This document shows, piece by piece, positions 46,855-56,763 of a stretch of DNA of 64,000 nucleotides. The DNA is from Mycetocola miduiensis (lineage in GTDB: Bacteria; Actinomycetota; Actinomycetes; Actinomycetales; Microbacteriaceae): positions 1 to 64,000 of the forward strand of contig NZ_FOVM01000011.1 in NCBI RefSeq assembly GCF_900115155.1, read 5' to 3'. Positions within the stretch are counted from its first letter, which is position 1; every line of letters begins with the position of its first letter. The notes beneath the pieces were generated by a model. The model searched no databases, was not told the DNA's origin, and worked only from the letters and a program-made list of their open reading frames with translations. The position numbers and the translations under genes are program-made.

Positions 46855-47145
46855 TCAGATGCGGAAGAGGTCGGTGTTCGACCGCTCAATCTCGGAGTAC
46901 TGGGTGCCGGCCCTCGCCAACGCTGTGTTGATGGTGACGGCGCTCTCCTCGACCCGGCGCTGGGTGCCCCGCCAGTCGGCGACGACGCCCTGGAACGCAT
47001 TCGACGCCTCGCCGGTCCAGGTCGACTGAAGCTCAGTCAGTTGGTGCATCATCGCCTGCACTTCCGCCTGGATCGTTTCGATCCGGGCGCGGACCGACCC
47101 CGTGGTCCCCATCATGATGTCGCTGTCAACCTGGTACCTGGTCAT
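46855..47145 (-). CDS. Orphan WXG100 (ESAT-6-like) protein
   Basis: A 96-residue helical-hairpin protein. The WXG turn is WTG at 43-45, and a YxxxE type VII secretion-like signal (YSEIE, 83-87) follows the second helix, which supports export through an ESX/T7SS. No EccC, EccD or toxin gene is within the window, so it is an orphan. GGAGG six bases before the ATG supports the start. The gene reads towards the groEL terminator. Confidence 0.92.
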   Translation of the reverse strand: MTRYQVDSDIMMGTTGSVRARIETIQAEVQAMMHQLTELQSTWTGEASNAFQGVVADWRGTQRRVEESAVTINTALARAGTQYSEIERSNTDLFRI

Positions 47146-47327
47146 GGACGTCCTCCGTCAGGATCCGGATGCGCCGTGCGCAGCATCCGATCGTCCGACG
47201 GTAGGCGCGAACGAGGCGGCATCCGGCTCGCCCGCCTGATGGTGGAGAACCGGCACGGACGCGGTCACTGGGAGGGGCCGCGGGCGGCGTGCTGCTCGGT
47301 CGGTAGCGGCTGGAGTTTGCGGTGAAG

Positions 47328-47406
47328 TTTGACCCTTTGTGGCCGAGCAACGGCGGTTCGACCATAAACGCCCGAGCGACTGCTTCGACCGTTAGTGCCC
47401 GAGCAA
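47328..47406. repeat. Three imperfect 23-bp direct repeats
   Basis: Units begin at 47328, 47357 and 47384 (spacing 29 and 27). The second is TTCGACCATAAACGCCCGAG plus CGA; all share TTYGACC and GCCCGAGCRA-like ends. CCCTTTG (47333-47339) and CAAAGGG (47404-47410) flank them as an inverted pair. They lie about 180 bp upstream of the WXG100 gene and just past the kinase gene end. Confidence 0.75.
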
Positions 47407-47424
47407 AGGGGCGCCCGGATGTCG

Positions 47425-49143
47425 TCAGCCGACGGCAGGTGCGGCAGGCGGCTCGGCCAGCGGCAGCTCGATGCGGAACGTCGCCCCGCCGCCCGGAGTC
47501 TCGGAGACCGAGACAGTTCCGTGGTGGGCTGCCACGATCGACGAGACGATGGCGAGCCCAAGTCCGGACCCCCCGGTTTCGCGGGTGCGCGACGTGTCCG
47601 CCCGCCAGAAGCGCTGGAAGATCTTCTCCCGGATCTGCGGCGGAACACCGTCGCCATGGTCGATGACCGCAATCGTCGCGGTGCCGGTGTGGGGATTAGC
47701 CGACACGCCGATCTCGAGCGGGCTGTTCTCGGGGGTGAACCGGAGCGCGTTGCCGACCAGGTTGGTCACAACCTGGCGCAGTTTGTTCTCCTCGCCGAGC
47801 ACGATGGCCGGCACTTCGGGGGCCGGTTCGGGCGCGACAGTGTGACCGGTGTCGACCGTGGCGCCGCCGACGTCCTTCTCTGACCCCTTTCGCGGCCGAC
47901 GCTGACGCAGCCGGGCGAGAGTCGCGCCGGCGAAGGCGATCGGTCGTGTCGGAGTGGTTTCTTCTTCCGGCCGGGGCGGACGGTTGACGGCGGGGGCCGG
48001 GGCTGCGGGTTCCGTTGCAGGCTGGGGTGCGGTTTCCGTCGCGGGTGGGTGATCGACGATGACGGTCACCGTGCGGCGAGGAGACGACGCGTTCGCGTCG
48101 AGGGCTGCGTCCCTGGCGATGGGGGAGAGGTCCACGGGGGTCATCACCATGGGCTTGGTTTCGTCGAGTCGGGCCAGTTCGAGCAGGTCCTCGACCAGCC
48201 CGCCCATCCGGATCGCTTCTTTCTCGATCCGATCCATGGCCTGGGTGAGGTCTTCGGAGTTCTGCAGCGCTCCCATCCGGTACAACTCGGCGTAGCCCCG
48301 CACGGTTACCAGGGGCGTGCGCAATTCGTGGCTCGCGTCGCCGACGAAGCGTCGCATCTGCTCGATGGTGCGGGCACGGTCGGAGAATGCCTGGTCAATG
48401 CGCGCGAGCATGGTGTTGAGCGAGCGGTTGAGCCGGCCGACCTCCGTGTTCGGCGTCGCCACAGCGAGACGCTGGCTGAAGTCACCGTCTGCGATCGCCG
48501 CCGCCGTGTGTTCGACCTCGCGAAGCGGGTGGAAGGTGCTGGTGACGAGAAGCCGGGTGAGGAGGGCGCCGATGATGATGACGCCGAGTCCGAGGCCGAA
48601 GAAGATCGTCAGGTAGGTGGCGATGATCGTTTCGGTTTCGCGCATCGAAATGGCCACGAGGACCACTCCGATGCTGCCCTGGTGATCCCACTGATAGGGC
48701 ACGACGACGGCGTGATACGTCGTCTTTCGGTCGAGGCTCCTCAGCTCGAACACCCCGTCGCTCTTGACCGCAGTGGACAGCTCGAACGTCGGGCTGATAT
48801 CGGGCAGTGAATGCTCCGGCCGGTCCTGCCAGGTCGCCGCGCGCAACCGGCCATCAGCATCGTAGATCGCGGTGAAGTAGTCAGACGACATCGCGTCCTT
48901 GACCATGTCGCCGGCGTTGTCGGCCTCGGCGCTGCTGTCCAGTCCCACGAACCCGGGCGGCACAGGAGACTGCGCTGCCGAGATGAGGTCGGTGTCGACC
49001 TTGTCGACGAGCGCCGGCCGCAGCATCACAACGGTGCCCACACCGGCGATGAGCAGCCCGAAGGTCAGGACGAGCACGGTCACGCCGGTGATCTTCGTCC
49101 GCAGTGAAATCGCGTTCCACCACTCGGCTACTGGATCGTGCAT
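47425..49143 (-). CDS. Sensor histidine kinase with Pro-rich insert
   Basis: A 572-residue membrane kinase: helix at about 18-40, outer sensing domain 41-172, second helix 173-200, HAMP, H-box VGDASHELRTPLVTV with phospho-His 272, N box VVTNLVGNALRFTP near 459-471, and G boxes DHGDGVPPQIREKIF and GGSGLGLAIV. Residues about 366-446 form a Pro/Ala/Thr- and Arg-rich insert between the dimerisation helices and the N box, longer than in related MprB/TcrY kinases. It lies 15 bp after its regulator gene. Confidence 0.9.
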   Translation of the reverse strand: MHDPVAEWWNAISLRTKITGVTVLVLTFGLLIAGVGTVVMLRPALVDKVDTDLISAAQSPVPPGFVGLDSSAEADNAGDMVKDAMSSDYFTAIYDADGRLRAATWQDRPEHSLPDISPTFELSTAVKSDGVFELRSLDRKTTYHAVVVPYQWDHQGSIGVVLVAISMRETETIIATYLTIFFGLGLGVIIIGALLTRLLVTSTFHPLREVEHTAAAIADGDFSQRLAVATPNTEVGRLNRSLNTMLARIDQAFSDRARTIEQMRRFVGDASHELRTPLVTVRGYAELYRMGALQNSEDLTQAMDRIEKEAIRMGGLVEDLLELARLDETKPMVMTPVDLSPIARDAALDANASSPRRTVTVIVDHPPATETAPQPATEPAAPAPAVNRPPRPEEETTPTRPIAFAGATLARLRQRRPRKGSEKDVGGATVDTGHTVAPEPAPEVPAIVLGEENKLRQVVTNLVGNALRFTPENSPLEIGVSANPHTGTATIAVIDHGDGVPPQIREKIFQRFWRADTSRTRETGGSGLGLAIVSSIVAAHHGTVSVSETPGGGATFRIELPLAEPPAAPAVG

Positions 49144-49158
49144 GTACCTGTATTCGGC

Positions 49159-49848
49159 TTAGGTCCTCGCTGTCTTCAGCATGTAGCCGAATCCGCGCTT
49201 GGTCTGGATGAGCGGTTCAGTCGAGAACTGGTCCAGCTTGCGTCGCAGGTAGGAAATGTAGCTCTCGACGATGCCCGCATCGCCATTGAAGTCGTACTCC
49301 CATACGTGGTCGAGAATCTGCGCCTTGCTCAGCACCCGGTTGGGATTGAGCATGAGGTACCGCAGAAGCTTGAACTCGGTCGGGCTCAACTCGATGGGCG
49401 TTTCGCCGACGAGAACCTCATGGGTGTCCTGATCCATGGTGAGTTCGCCTGCGCGGATGACGGCATCCTCATCAGCATGCATTGTGCGCCTGAGGATTGC
49501 CTTGATGCGGGCCACGATTTCGTCGAGGCTGAACGGTTTGGTGACGTAGTCGTCGCCGCCGACCGTGAGGCCCATGATCTTGTCTTCGGTGTCGTCCTTC
49601 GCCGTGAGGAAGAGGATCGGCGCGGTGTATCCAGCGGATCGCAGGCGTTTGGTGACGCCGAAGCCGTTCATGTCCGGCAGCATGACGTCGAGGATGATGA
49701 GGTCCGGCTCTTCTTCGAGCACGGCTGAGATGGCCTGGGCACCGTTCCCGACCGCGCGCACGGCGAAGCCGGCGAAGCGGAGACTTGTGGTGAGCAGGTC
49801 GCGGATGTTCGGTTCGTCATCGACGATGAGAATGCGTGGTCCAGTCAT
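49159..49848 (-). CDS. OmpR-family response regulator
   Basis: A 229-residue regulator of the MprA/TcrX type. Receiver motifs are ILIVDDEPNIRD, phospho-Asp in LIILDVMLPDMNGFG, Thr in ILFLTAKDDTED and Lys in DDYVTKPFSLDEI. The winged helix includes LSPTEFKLLRYLMLNPNRVL and VESYISYLRRKLD. A -10-like GATACT is six bases before the ATG, suggesting a leaderless mRNA. It is the partner of the following kinase; the signal is unknown. Confidence 0.92.
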   Translation of the reverse strand: MTGPRILIVDDEPNIRDLLTTSLRFAGFAVRAVGNGAQAISAVLEEEPDLIILDVMLPDMNGFGVTKRLRSAGYTAPILFLTAKDDTEDKIMGLTVGGDDYVTKPFSLDEIVARIKAILRRTMHADEDAVIRAGELTMDQDTHEVLVGETPIELSPTEFKLLRYLMLNPNRVLSKAQILDHVWEYDFNGDAGIVESYISYLRRKLDQFSTEPLIQTKRGFGYMLKTART

Positions 49849-49986
49849 ACGACCAGTATCTGCGTGTTAGCTGCTACTTTCCTGAACGTCACCCATACGT
49901 GGTGTGGACCTGTCGCCAGAGAACGGATGCCCCACTCGCGCGCTCCGGCATGTCACTGATGGACGCGGGTGCGGCACGATGGACTC

Positions 49987-50910
49987 ATGACGAAGCCACC
50001 GCCGGCAGGCGCCGCCAAAATGCCGGAGTTCATCTCCCCGGTCCGGACAATCGGACAGCGCACATTCGACTTTTCGCGGCAGGTCGTTGTGATGGGGATC
50101 GTCAACAGGACGCCGGATTCGTTCTATGACCGCGGCAGCACATTCGGCCTAGACGCGGCCGTGGCCGCCGCTCTGGCGGCGGTTGCCGACGGCGCCGAAA
50201 TGGTCGACGTCGGGGGAGCGCCGTTTGCACCAGGACCGGAGATATCGGTCCAGGCGGAGATCGACCGGGTGGTGCCCGTCATCGCGGCCGTGCGGGCGGA
50301 ATCCGACGTCGTCATCTCGGTCGACACCTTCCAGCCCGACGTCGCGCGGGCGAGCATCGATGCGGGCGCGGATCTCATCAACGACACCACGGGCCTGCGG
50401 GACCCCAGCATGGTCGCCGTTCTCGCGGACACGACGGCTGGGGTCGTCATCACCCACAGCCTCGCTGAACCACGTACCCCATTCGCCCGTCCGCAGTACG
50501 CCGACGTCGTCGCTGAAGTCAGGACATTTCTGGCCGGGCGCGTCGACGCTGCGCTGGCCGCCGGGATCTCGGCCGACCGGATCCTCATCGACCCCGGGCA
50601 CGACCTGAACAAGAACACCCTTCACTCCCTGGAACTGACCCGGCGCTTCGCCGAGATCGCGGACCTGGGCTATCCGGTGCTCGCCGCAGTGTCGAACAAG
50701 GACTTCGTCGGTGAGACGCTCGACCGGGAACGCGGGGAGCGAGTTTCCGGATCGCTCGCCGCGGCGGTTGTCGCTGTTCTCAACGGGGCGAGGATTCTCC
50801 GGATGCACAACGTCGGCCCGGCCGTCGATGCCGCACGCATGACCGAAGCGATCCTCGGATTTCGGCAACCGGCGTACCTGCGCCACAACACGGGGGAAAA
50901 CAATGACTGA
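49987..50910 (+). CDS. folP2: Dihydropteroate synthase paralogue, FolP2 type
   Basis: A 307-residue TIM barrel of the DHPS family. The N-terminal signature reads VVVMGIVNRTPDSFYDRGST rather than the NVTPDSFSDGG of true FolP1, which is the form seen in mycobacterial FolP2, a paralogue reported not to have DHPS activity. Other motifs are SVDTFQPDVARASIDAGADL and the KDFVGETL segment. ATG at 49987 is chosen; other starts are close. It overlaps the reductase gene by eight bases. Confidence 0.85.
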   Translation: MTKPPPAGAAKMPEFISPVRTIGQRTFDFSRQVVVMGIVNRTPDSFYDRGSTFGLDAAVAAALAAVADGAEMVDVGGAPFAPGPEISVQAEIDRVVPVIAAVRAESDVVISVDTFQPDVARASIDAGADLINDTTGLRDPSMVAVLADTTAGVVITHSLAEPRTPFARPQYADVVAEVRTFLAGRVDAALAAGISADRILIDPGHDLNKNTLHSLELTRRFAEIADLGYPVLAAVSNKDFVGETLDRERGERVSGSLAAAVVAVLNGARILRMHNVGPAVDAARMTEAILGFRQPAYLRHNTGENND

Positions 50911-51658
50911 ACCAGGCATTTCGTTGCTCGGCACGGGCATGACACTCAGCGACGACGAAATCGCCGTCCTCTACGCGGTTGACGACCGATCTGCGCCGTG
51001 GCTCCGGGTGAACTTCATCTCGAGCATCGACGGCGCAGGCACCCACGACGGCCTGACCGCGGGTCTTGGCACGCCGGCTGACAAGCGGGTTTTCGACATT
51101 CTCCGGCGACTCTGCGATGTCGTTCTCGTCGGCGCTGGCACCGTGCGGGCCGAGGGCTACGGTCCGATGCGACTCGACGAGCCTGCCGTGCACTGGCGAC
51201 GGGGGCACGGACTTTCCGACCAGCCCGTTTTCGCGATTGTCTCGGCCGGGCTGGGTCTCGACCCCGGGCACCGGATCTTCACGGAGGCCCCGGTGCGACC
51301 GATCGTCCTTACCGGGGAGGCGGCGTCGCGGGAGCGTCGCACCGCGCTCGCCGAGGTCGCGGACGTTCTCGTCGCCGGCGACGAGAACGTCGACCCCCGA
51401 CGGATGCGGTCGCTCCTTGCCGGCCGCGGGCTCACGCAGGTGCACTCGGAGGGTGGACCTTCTCTGTTCGGCGACTTCCTCAGGGAGGATGCCGTCGACG
51501 AGGTATGCCTGACGATCAGCCCTTTCGCAGAGGGCCCGGGCGCCGGCCGGATCGTCGCAGGGGCGCCGACGGATATCCAGCGACCGATGATGCTCGCCCA
51601 TGTGCTGAGTTCCGACGGAACGCTGCTGCTGCGCTACCTGCGCCAGCCAGAGGGCTGA
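50903..51658 (+). CDS. RibD C-terminal-like pyrimidine reductase
   Basis: A 251-residue reductase of the RibD_C/DHFR-like superfamily. Recognisable parts are RVNFISSIDGAGTHDGLTAG, the NADPH-loop DVVLVGAGTVRAEGYGP and LTQVHSEGGPSLFGDFLRED. No deaminase domain is attached, so it is a stand-alone reductase; the substrate could be a riboflavin- or pterin-type compound. The eight-base overlap with folP2 indicates co-translation and hints at a shared pterin or flavin role, but the pathway is unproven. Confidence 0.87.
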   Translation: MTEPGISLLGTGMTLSDDEIAVLYAVDDRSAPWLRVNFISSIDGAGTHDGLTAGLGTPADKRVFDILRRLCDVVLVGAGTVRAEGYGPMRLDEPAVHWRRGHGLSDQPVFAIVSAGLGLDPGHRIFTEAPVRPIVLTGEAASRERRTALAEVADVLVAGDENVDPRRMRSLLAGRGLTQVHSEGGPSLFGDFLREDAVDEVCLTISPFAEGPGAGRIVAGAPTDIQRPMMLAHVLSSDGTLLLRYLRQPEG

Positions 51659-51661
51659 GTT

Positions 51662-53539
51662 CTACTTCAGGGCGATGATGCTCGACAGTGGAAGGGTGCG
51701 CTCGATGTCGGCTTTCTTGTCGCGTCCGCGCAACCGGCCCCCTGACACGCCGGTCGGTTCGAGCACGAAGTCCATCGGGCCCGAACGCGGCACTTCGACG
51801 GTGATCGTGACGGTCTGTTTCGCACGAATCGCCGCGTCGAGCTGGCGCGCGATCCAAGCCAGGTCGGTCCCTTCGGATGTATCGCCCTCGACCTCGCGGA
51901 GCCGGTTGATCAAAATCCCATGGTCGGGAAGTTCGGGCTCAGGTTCGACCGGCGGCGCCACGCGGCGGCGGCGCAGGCCGATGAGTTCACCGGAAGCGGT
52001 CTCGGCGGCGACGGGGTACCGTGCGTCGCTGATCGCCCAGAACACGTCCTCCAGGTCGAGCCGGGAAAGCATCCGGTTCGCATCCGACCGTCGTAACCCG
52101 AGCGCGTTGAGTGCTTGGTCGCCGTCGAGCATGCCGATCAGGCTGCTGTCGTCGGCACGAACGTACGTTCTCGCGGAGACGGCATCCGGGTGATTGACGG
52201 GGATCGAACCGACCCGGATGGCGCCGAACCGTGCCGCAGCCTGCGAGATGAGGGAATGGACGGGCTCGGGGACACCGGTCAGCGAGAGCGAGGAAAGGAA
52301 GTCCAGCATGTCTGCCGCCGTGTCGCCGGCAGACAAAGCCCGGTTGACGCTCTCCACTGAGAGGCGGTAGCTGAAAGCCTGCGCGCGTCCCTCGAGGTCG
52401 GCGAACGTGCGGAGCCGCAGGTCGAGTTCCGGTTGAAGAGGGCCAGGCGCGATGACGGTCAGGTCGTGCTGGAGGTAAACCTGGCTGACGTGGGTCGGAA
52501 AGTGGGAGGCCATCGCGGTCGCAGCGGTTGCGGCATCCGTTTCGAGCAGGATCCGACCGGCGGTGCTGGGCACCTGGGCGTCGGCAGATGGGCCGCTCGT
52601 GATGCCGAGCATCGTGGCCTGTTCGGTTACGCGGGCGACCTGGTTACGGATCCAGTCGCCGCCTGCTGGGTACAGCCAGTGTGCGTAGTCGTGTAGCGCA
52701 GGACCCCAGGTGGAGCGCGTGCGTCCGCGGAGCACGGTGCGTACCTGGGAGGGAAGCGCGTCGAGCCACGCGGCGGCAAGAATGCGCCAGCGTTCTGCGG
52801 CAGTGAGGGCGAGCCAGTTTTCGCCGGCCGGGGCGGTGAGCCAGAGCCCGGGCACATGGCTCACGAGGCCGGCGCGAACCGAGAGGTCGAGATGGGCGTC
52901 GATTGTGTGCCCAGGGACCTGCATGACGGTCGCCAGTCGCTTGCGTTCGGGAAGCGCCGGCCCGCCCTTGCCCAACTCACGCGCGGGATTGATGAGGAGC
53001 TCCAGGAGCAGTTCGCCGCACGCTGAGGTGGTCTGGAACGCCTGCTCCGCCGCGCTCATGTCGGTCAGGGCGTGTGCGGCCTCGGACGCAGCCGCCGGAA
53101 GGGACGGGGCCGGAGCGGATGCCAGTTCCACCGCGATCGGGACACCTGCAATCGCCCAGCTGGCCAGAACCGCTTCGACGGCGTCGATGGAGACGTAGCC
53201 GCCGTCGACGCGCGAGAGGAGGGCTCGGTCGGCGGCGAACGACGCACGTTTCTCCACGTCGGCGACATCGACATCCGCGGCGCCCAACCCGGAGAGCCGG
53301 TCGACGATCTGTTCGGCAGGAAGCGGAGTCGTCGTCGCGGCCGCAAGCACACTGAGGGTTTGGCGGTCCAGGCGCTGAAGAGCGCTCCGGATACTTGACG
53401 GGTCGAGCAGAAGCTCGGCCAGGTCGAAGAAATCCTCCGCCCGTGCGGCGGACGCCACGCGGCGGTCGATGAGCAACTCCTCGAGCGTAGCGTCCGGTAG
53501 AGCCCGGAGATTGCCTGCGAGAGTGAGGATGTCAGTCAT
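51662..53539 (-). CDS. Helicase C-terminal-domain (XPB/Ssl2-like) protein
   Basis: A 625-residue actinobacterial protein. The N-terminal 300 residues are helical winged-helix-like (MTDILTLAGNLRALPDATLE...), and the central part carries the helicase-conserved C-terminal-3 region (VYLQHDLTVIAPGPLQPELD). No Walker A motif is present, so it is not a helicase by itself; relatives sit beside an XPB helicase gene, which is not seen in this window. It reads convergent with the RibD-like gene, three bases apart. Confidence 0.82.
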   Translation of the reverse strand: MTDILTLAGNLRALPDATLEELLIDRRVASAARAEDFFDLAELLLDPSSIRSALQRLDRQTLSVLAAATTTPLPAEQIVDRLSGLGAADVDVADVEKRASFAADRALLSRVDGGYVSIDAVEAVLASWAIAGVPIAVELASAPAPSLPAAASEAAHALTDMSAAEQAFQTTSACGELLLELLINPARELGKGGPALPERKRLATVMQVPGHTIDAHLDLSVRAGLVSHVPGLWLTAPAGENWLALTAAERWRILAAAWLDALPSQVRTVLRGRTRSTWGPALHDYAHWLYPAGGDWIRNQVARVTEQATMLGITSGPSADAQVPSTAGRILLETDAATAATAMASHFPTHVSQVYLQHDLTVIAPGPLQPELDLRLRTFADLEGRAQAFSYRLSVESVNRALSAGDTAADMLDFLSSLSLTGVPEPVHSLISQAAARFGAIRVGSIPVNHPDAVSARTYVRADDSSLIGMLDGDQALNALGLRRSDANRMLSRLDLEDVFWAISDARYPVAAETASGELIGLRRRRVAPPVEPEPELPDHGILINRLREVEGDTSEGTDLAWIARQLDAAIRAKQTVTITVEVPRSGPMDFVLEPTGVSGGRLRGRDKKADIERTLPLSSIIALK

Positions 53540-53557
53540 CTGCAGTCAGTTTCCCGG

Positions 53558-53836
53558 TCAGTGCTCCGGCTGGTCCCGGCGGGATTCACGCGCACGCCGA
53601 ACAGCACTGGAGATCATGAGGATGATGAGGAGGACGATCGCGAGCGGAAGGCCGATGTACGGGACCATCACGACGACGGGCCAGAGTCCGCTGGCGAAGT
53701 CATCCGATCCCATGCCCTGCATCGTGCCGACCATGATCGCGATGAACGTCGCGACAGAGAGGAGGACGAGCGCGAGGAGCATGAACGCCAGGACCCGTTC
53801 GAGGCGGCTGACGTTGTGCTTTTGAGGATCGGTCAC
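53558..53836 (-). CDS. Small two-helix membrane protein
   Basis: A 92-residue protein with helices at about 14-37 and 50-75, an Asp-containing loop, and a basic C-terminus RRARESRRDQPEH. Function unknown. It precedes the helicase-C gene by 18 bp on the same strand, so they may be co-transcribed. Confidence 0.8.
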   Translation of the reverse strand: MTDPQKHNVSRLERVLAFMLLALVLLSVATFIAIMVGTMQGMGSDDFASGLWPVVVMVPYIGLPLAIVLLIILMISSAVRRARESRRDQPEH

Positions 53837-54016
53837 AGTTCTCAGGTTATCGGCATACCGCGCCCATCCCCAATGATGAGGAAGGTGCCGGGGAATCCGC
53901 AGACGCTCTAAGCTGGAGGGGCGGGAGTTCTCCCGTTCGCCTGCGGCTCCTGCCGGGGCGACAGCACCGCACGCCGGCTCGTGGCCGGCGTGTCCAGTTC
54001 ACAGCGAGGTTCGTCC

Positions 54017-54400
54017 ATGCCCACCGGCAAGGTTAAGTTCTACGACGACGAGAAGGGCTTCGGCTTCATCTCGAGCGACGATGGCCAGGAAGTCTTCCTG
54101 CATGCCTCGGCTCTGCCCGCAGGCGTGACCTCCGTCAAAGCAGGTACCCGCCTTGAGTTCGGTATCGCCGACGGCAAGCGTGGAGTGCAGGCGCTCTCGG
54201 TTCGGATGCTCGACGCTCCGCCGAGCCTCGTCAAGATGAAGCGCAAGCCCGCGGACGACATGGCGATCATCGTCGAAGACCTCGTGAAGCTGCTCGACGG
54301 CCTCGGAGGAGACCTCCGAAGGGGCCGCTACCCCGACAACGCCCACAGCCGCAAGGTTGCACTGTTGCTGCGACGCGTGGCCGACGAACTGGACGCGTGA
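54017..54400 (+). CDS. Cold-shock domain protein with C-terminal extension
   Basis: A 127-residue protein. Residues 1-67 form a cold-shock domain (MPTGKVKFYDDEKGFGFISS, RNP2 VFLHASAL). The extra 60 residues include DDMAIIVEDLVKLLDGLGG and end in RKVALLLRRVADELDA, probably a helical pair for dimerisation or partner binding. ATG at 54017 is chosen over an upstream in-frame ATG because the domain then begins normally. It is coupled in arrangement to the DUF3027 gene. Confidence 0.93.
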   Translation: MPTGKVKFYDDEKGFGFISSDDGQEVFLHASALPAGVTSVKAGTRLEFGIADGKRGVQALSVRMLDAPPSLVKMKRKPADDMAIIVEDLVKLLDGLGGDLRRGRYPDNAHSRKVALLLRRVADELDA

Positions 54401-54447
54401 TCGCTGCGCCAGGCTGGGCCCGCCGTCTTTTCCAGAGGAGCACTCCG

Positions 54448-55431
54448 ATGACAACCACTGAGAACTCCACTATCGATCCGACGCACGAGCCATCAATCTC
54501 CGCCGAGAACGTGTCGGAGACCACCATTCGACCCCAAACGGGCACGATGGGTGAAGCAGAGGCCCCTCACGACGCGGATGCTGACGTGCGAGAAGCTGGA
54601 ACAGGCAGACGCGACGTGCCGACCGTCCCGGTCGATTCGCCGGCGGTTGAGGTTGCTCCCGAATCCGGCCGTACGGCTGAGGGCACCGGCGAAACAGCGG
54701 ATGCCGCTGGAGAAGCCACCGCAGAACTCGCCGTTGAACGACCGGCGCCGGTCGCCGACGAGGTCTTGCTTGCATCAGTCGACGTTGCTCGCGCCGCACT
54801 GCTCGAGGTGACACCGGCCGAGACGATAGGCGAACCCGTGGGTCACCTGGCGGAGGACGATCATGTTCTCTCGCTCTTCTTCGACAGCAAGTTGCGCGGG
54901 TACCCCGGGTGGCACTGGACGGTCACCCTCTCCCGCGCCGGCGACGAGAACACTGTGACCGTGCTTGAGACAGAGCTCATGCCGGGCGAGACCGCCCTGC
55001 TCGCCCCGGAATGGGTGCCGTGGTCTGAGCGCCTCGCCGATTACCAGGCCAGTCAGGAAGTAGCGGAGAACGAGGCAAAAGCCCTCGCTGAAGCTGCCGC
55101 GGTTCTCGACGAGAGCGACGACGACGATGACGAAGCCGAGTTCAGCATCCTGCATGCTGGCGATGTCGATGGCGTCGATGTTGACGAAATCGACGACGAC
55201 GAATTGGATGATGACGAGTCGGACGATGACGAGTCGGACGATGACGGCGACGATGATGACGACGAAGAGTCGGACGATGACGACGACGACGAAGAGTCGG
55301 ACGATGACGACGACGACGAAGAGTCGGACGATGACGATGACGATGACGATGACGACGATGACGATGACGACGACGACGACGATGACGACAACGACGACGA
55401 CGATGACGAAGGACTCGACCGCAGTTACTGA
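54448..55431 (+). CDS. DUF3027 protein with poly-Asp tail
   Basis: A 327-residue protein. The central DUF3027 domain (about 108-210) contains HVLSLFFDSKLRGYPGWHWT and LAPEWVPWSERL. The N-terminal 100 residues are acidic and low-complexity; the C-terminal 110 residues are almost entirely Asp, Glu and Ser, ending in a run of more than 20 Asp. ATG at 54448 follows AGAGGAG. It lies 47 bp after the cold-shock fusion; a joint nucleic-acid role is a reasonable inference but unproven. Confidence 0.87.
   Translation: MTTTENSTIDPTHEPSISAENVSETTIRPQTGTMGEAEAPHDADADVREAGTGRRDVPTVPVDSPAVEVAPESGRTAEGTGETADAAGEATAELAVERPAPVADEVLLASVDVARAALLEVTPAETIGEPVGHLAEDDHVLSLFFDSKLRGYPGWHWTVTLSRAGDENTVTVLETELMPGETALLAPEWVPWSERLADYQASQEVAENEAKALAEAAAVLDESDDDDDEAEFSILHAGDVDGVDVDEIDDDELDDDESDDDESDDDGDDDDDEESDDDDDDEESDDDDDDEESDDDDDDDDDDDDDDDDDDDDDNDDDDDEGLDRSY
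55118..55410. repeat. GAY-rich low-complexity repeat in the DUF3027 gene
   Basis: The coding DNA repeats GACGAT/GACGAC, and a 27-bp unit containing GACGAAGAGTCGGACGATGA recurs near 55260-55330. Repeat number may vary between strains, changing the acidic tail length in frame. Confidence 0.85.
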
Positions 55432-55473
55432 GCGACGCTCCTCCTGGGCGATACGTCCAGAAACGTCAACGTA

Positions 55474-55513
55474 AACAAGAACGGCCCCCTCCGCGGAGGG
55501 GGCCTCTCTTGTT
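55474..55513. terminator. Terminator between DUF3027 gene and serC
   Basis: GGCCCCCTCCG and CGGAGGGGGCC form an 11-bp perfect stem, extended after a small bulge by AACAAGA and TCTTGTT. It serves the two convergent genes. Confidence 0.9.
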
Positions 55514-55524
55514 GCCCTTGGGCT

Positions 55525-56760
<1,236 letters not shown>

Positions 56761-56763
56761 TCA

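Noticed and set aside
55053-55391. Poly-Ser frame on the minus strand
   Set aside because: It is the antisense reading of the poly-Asp repeat.
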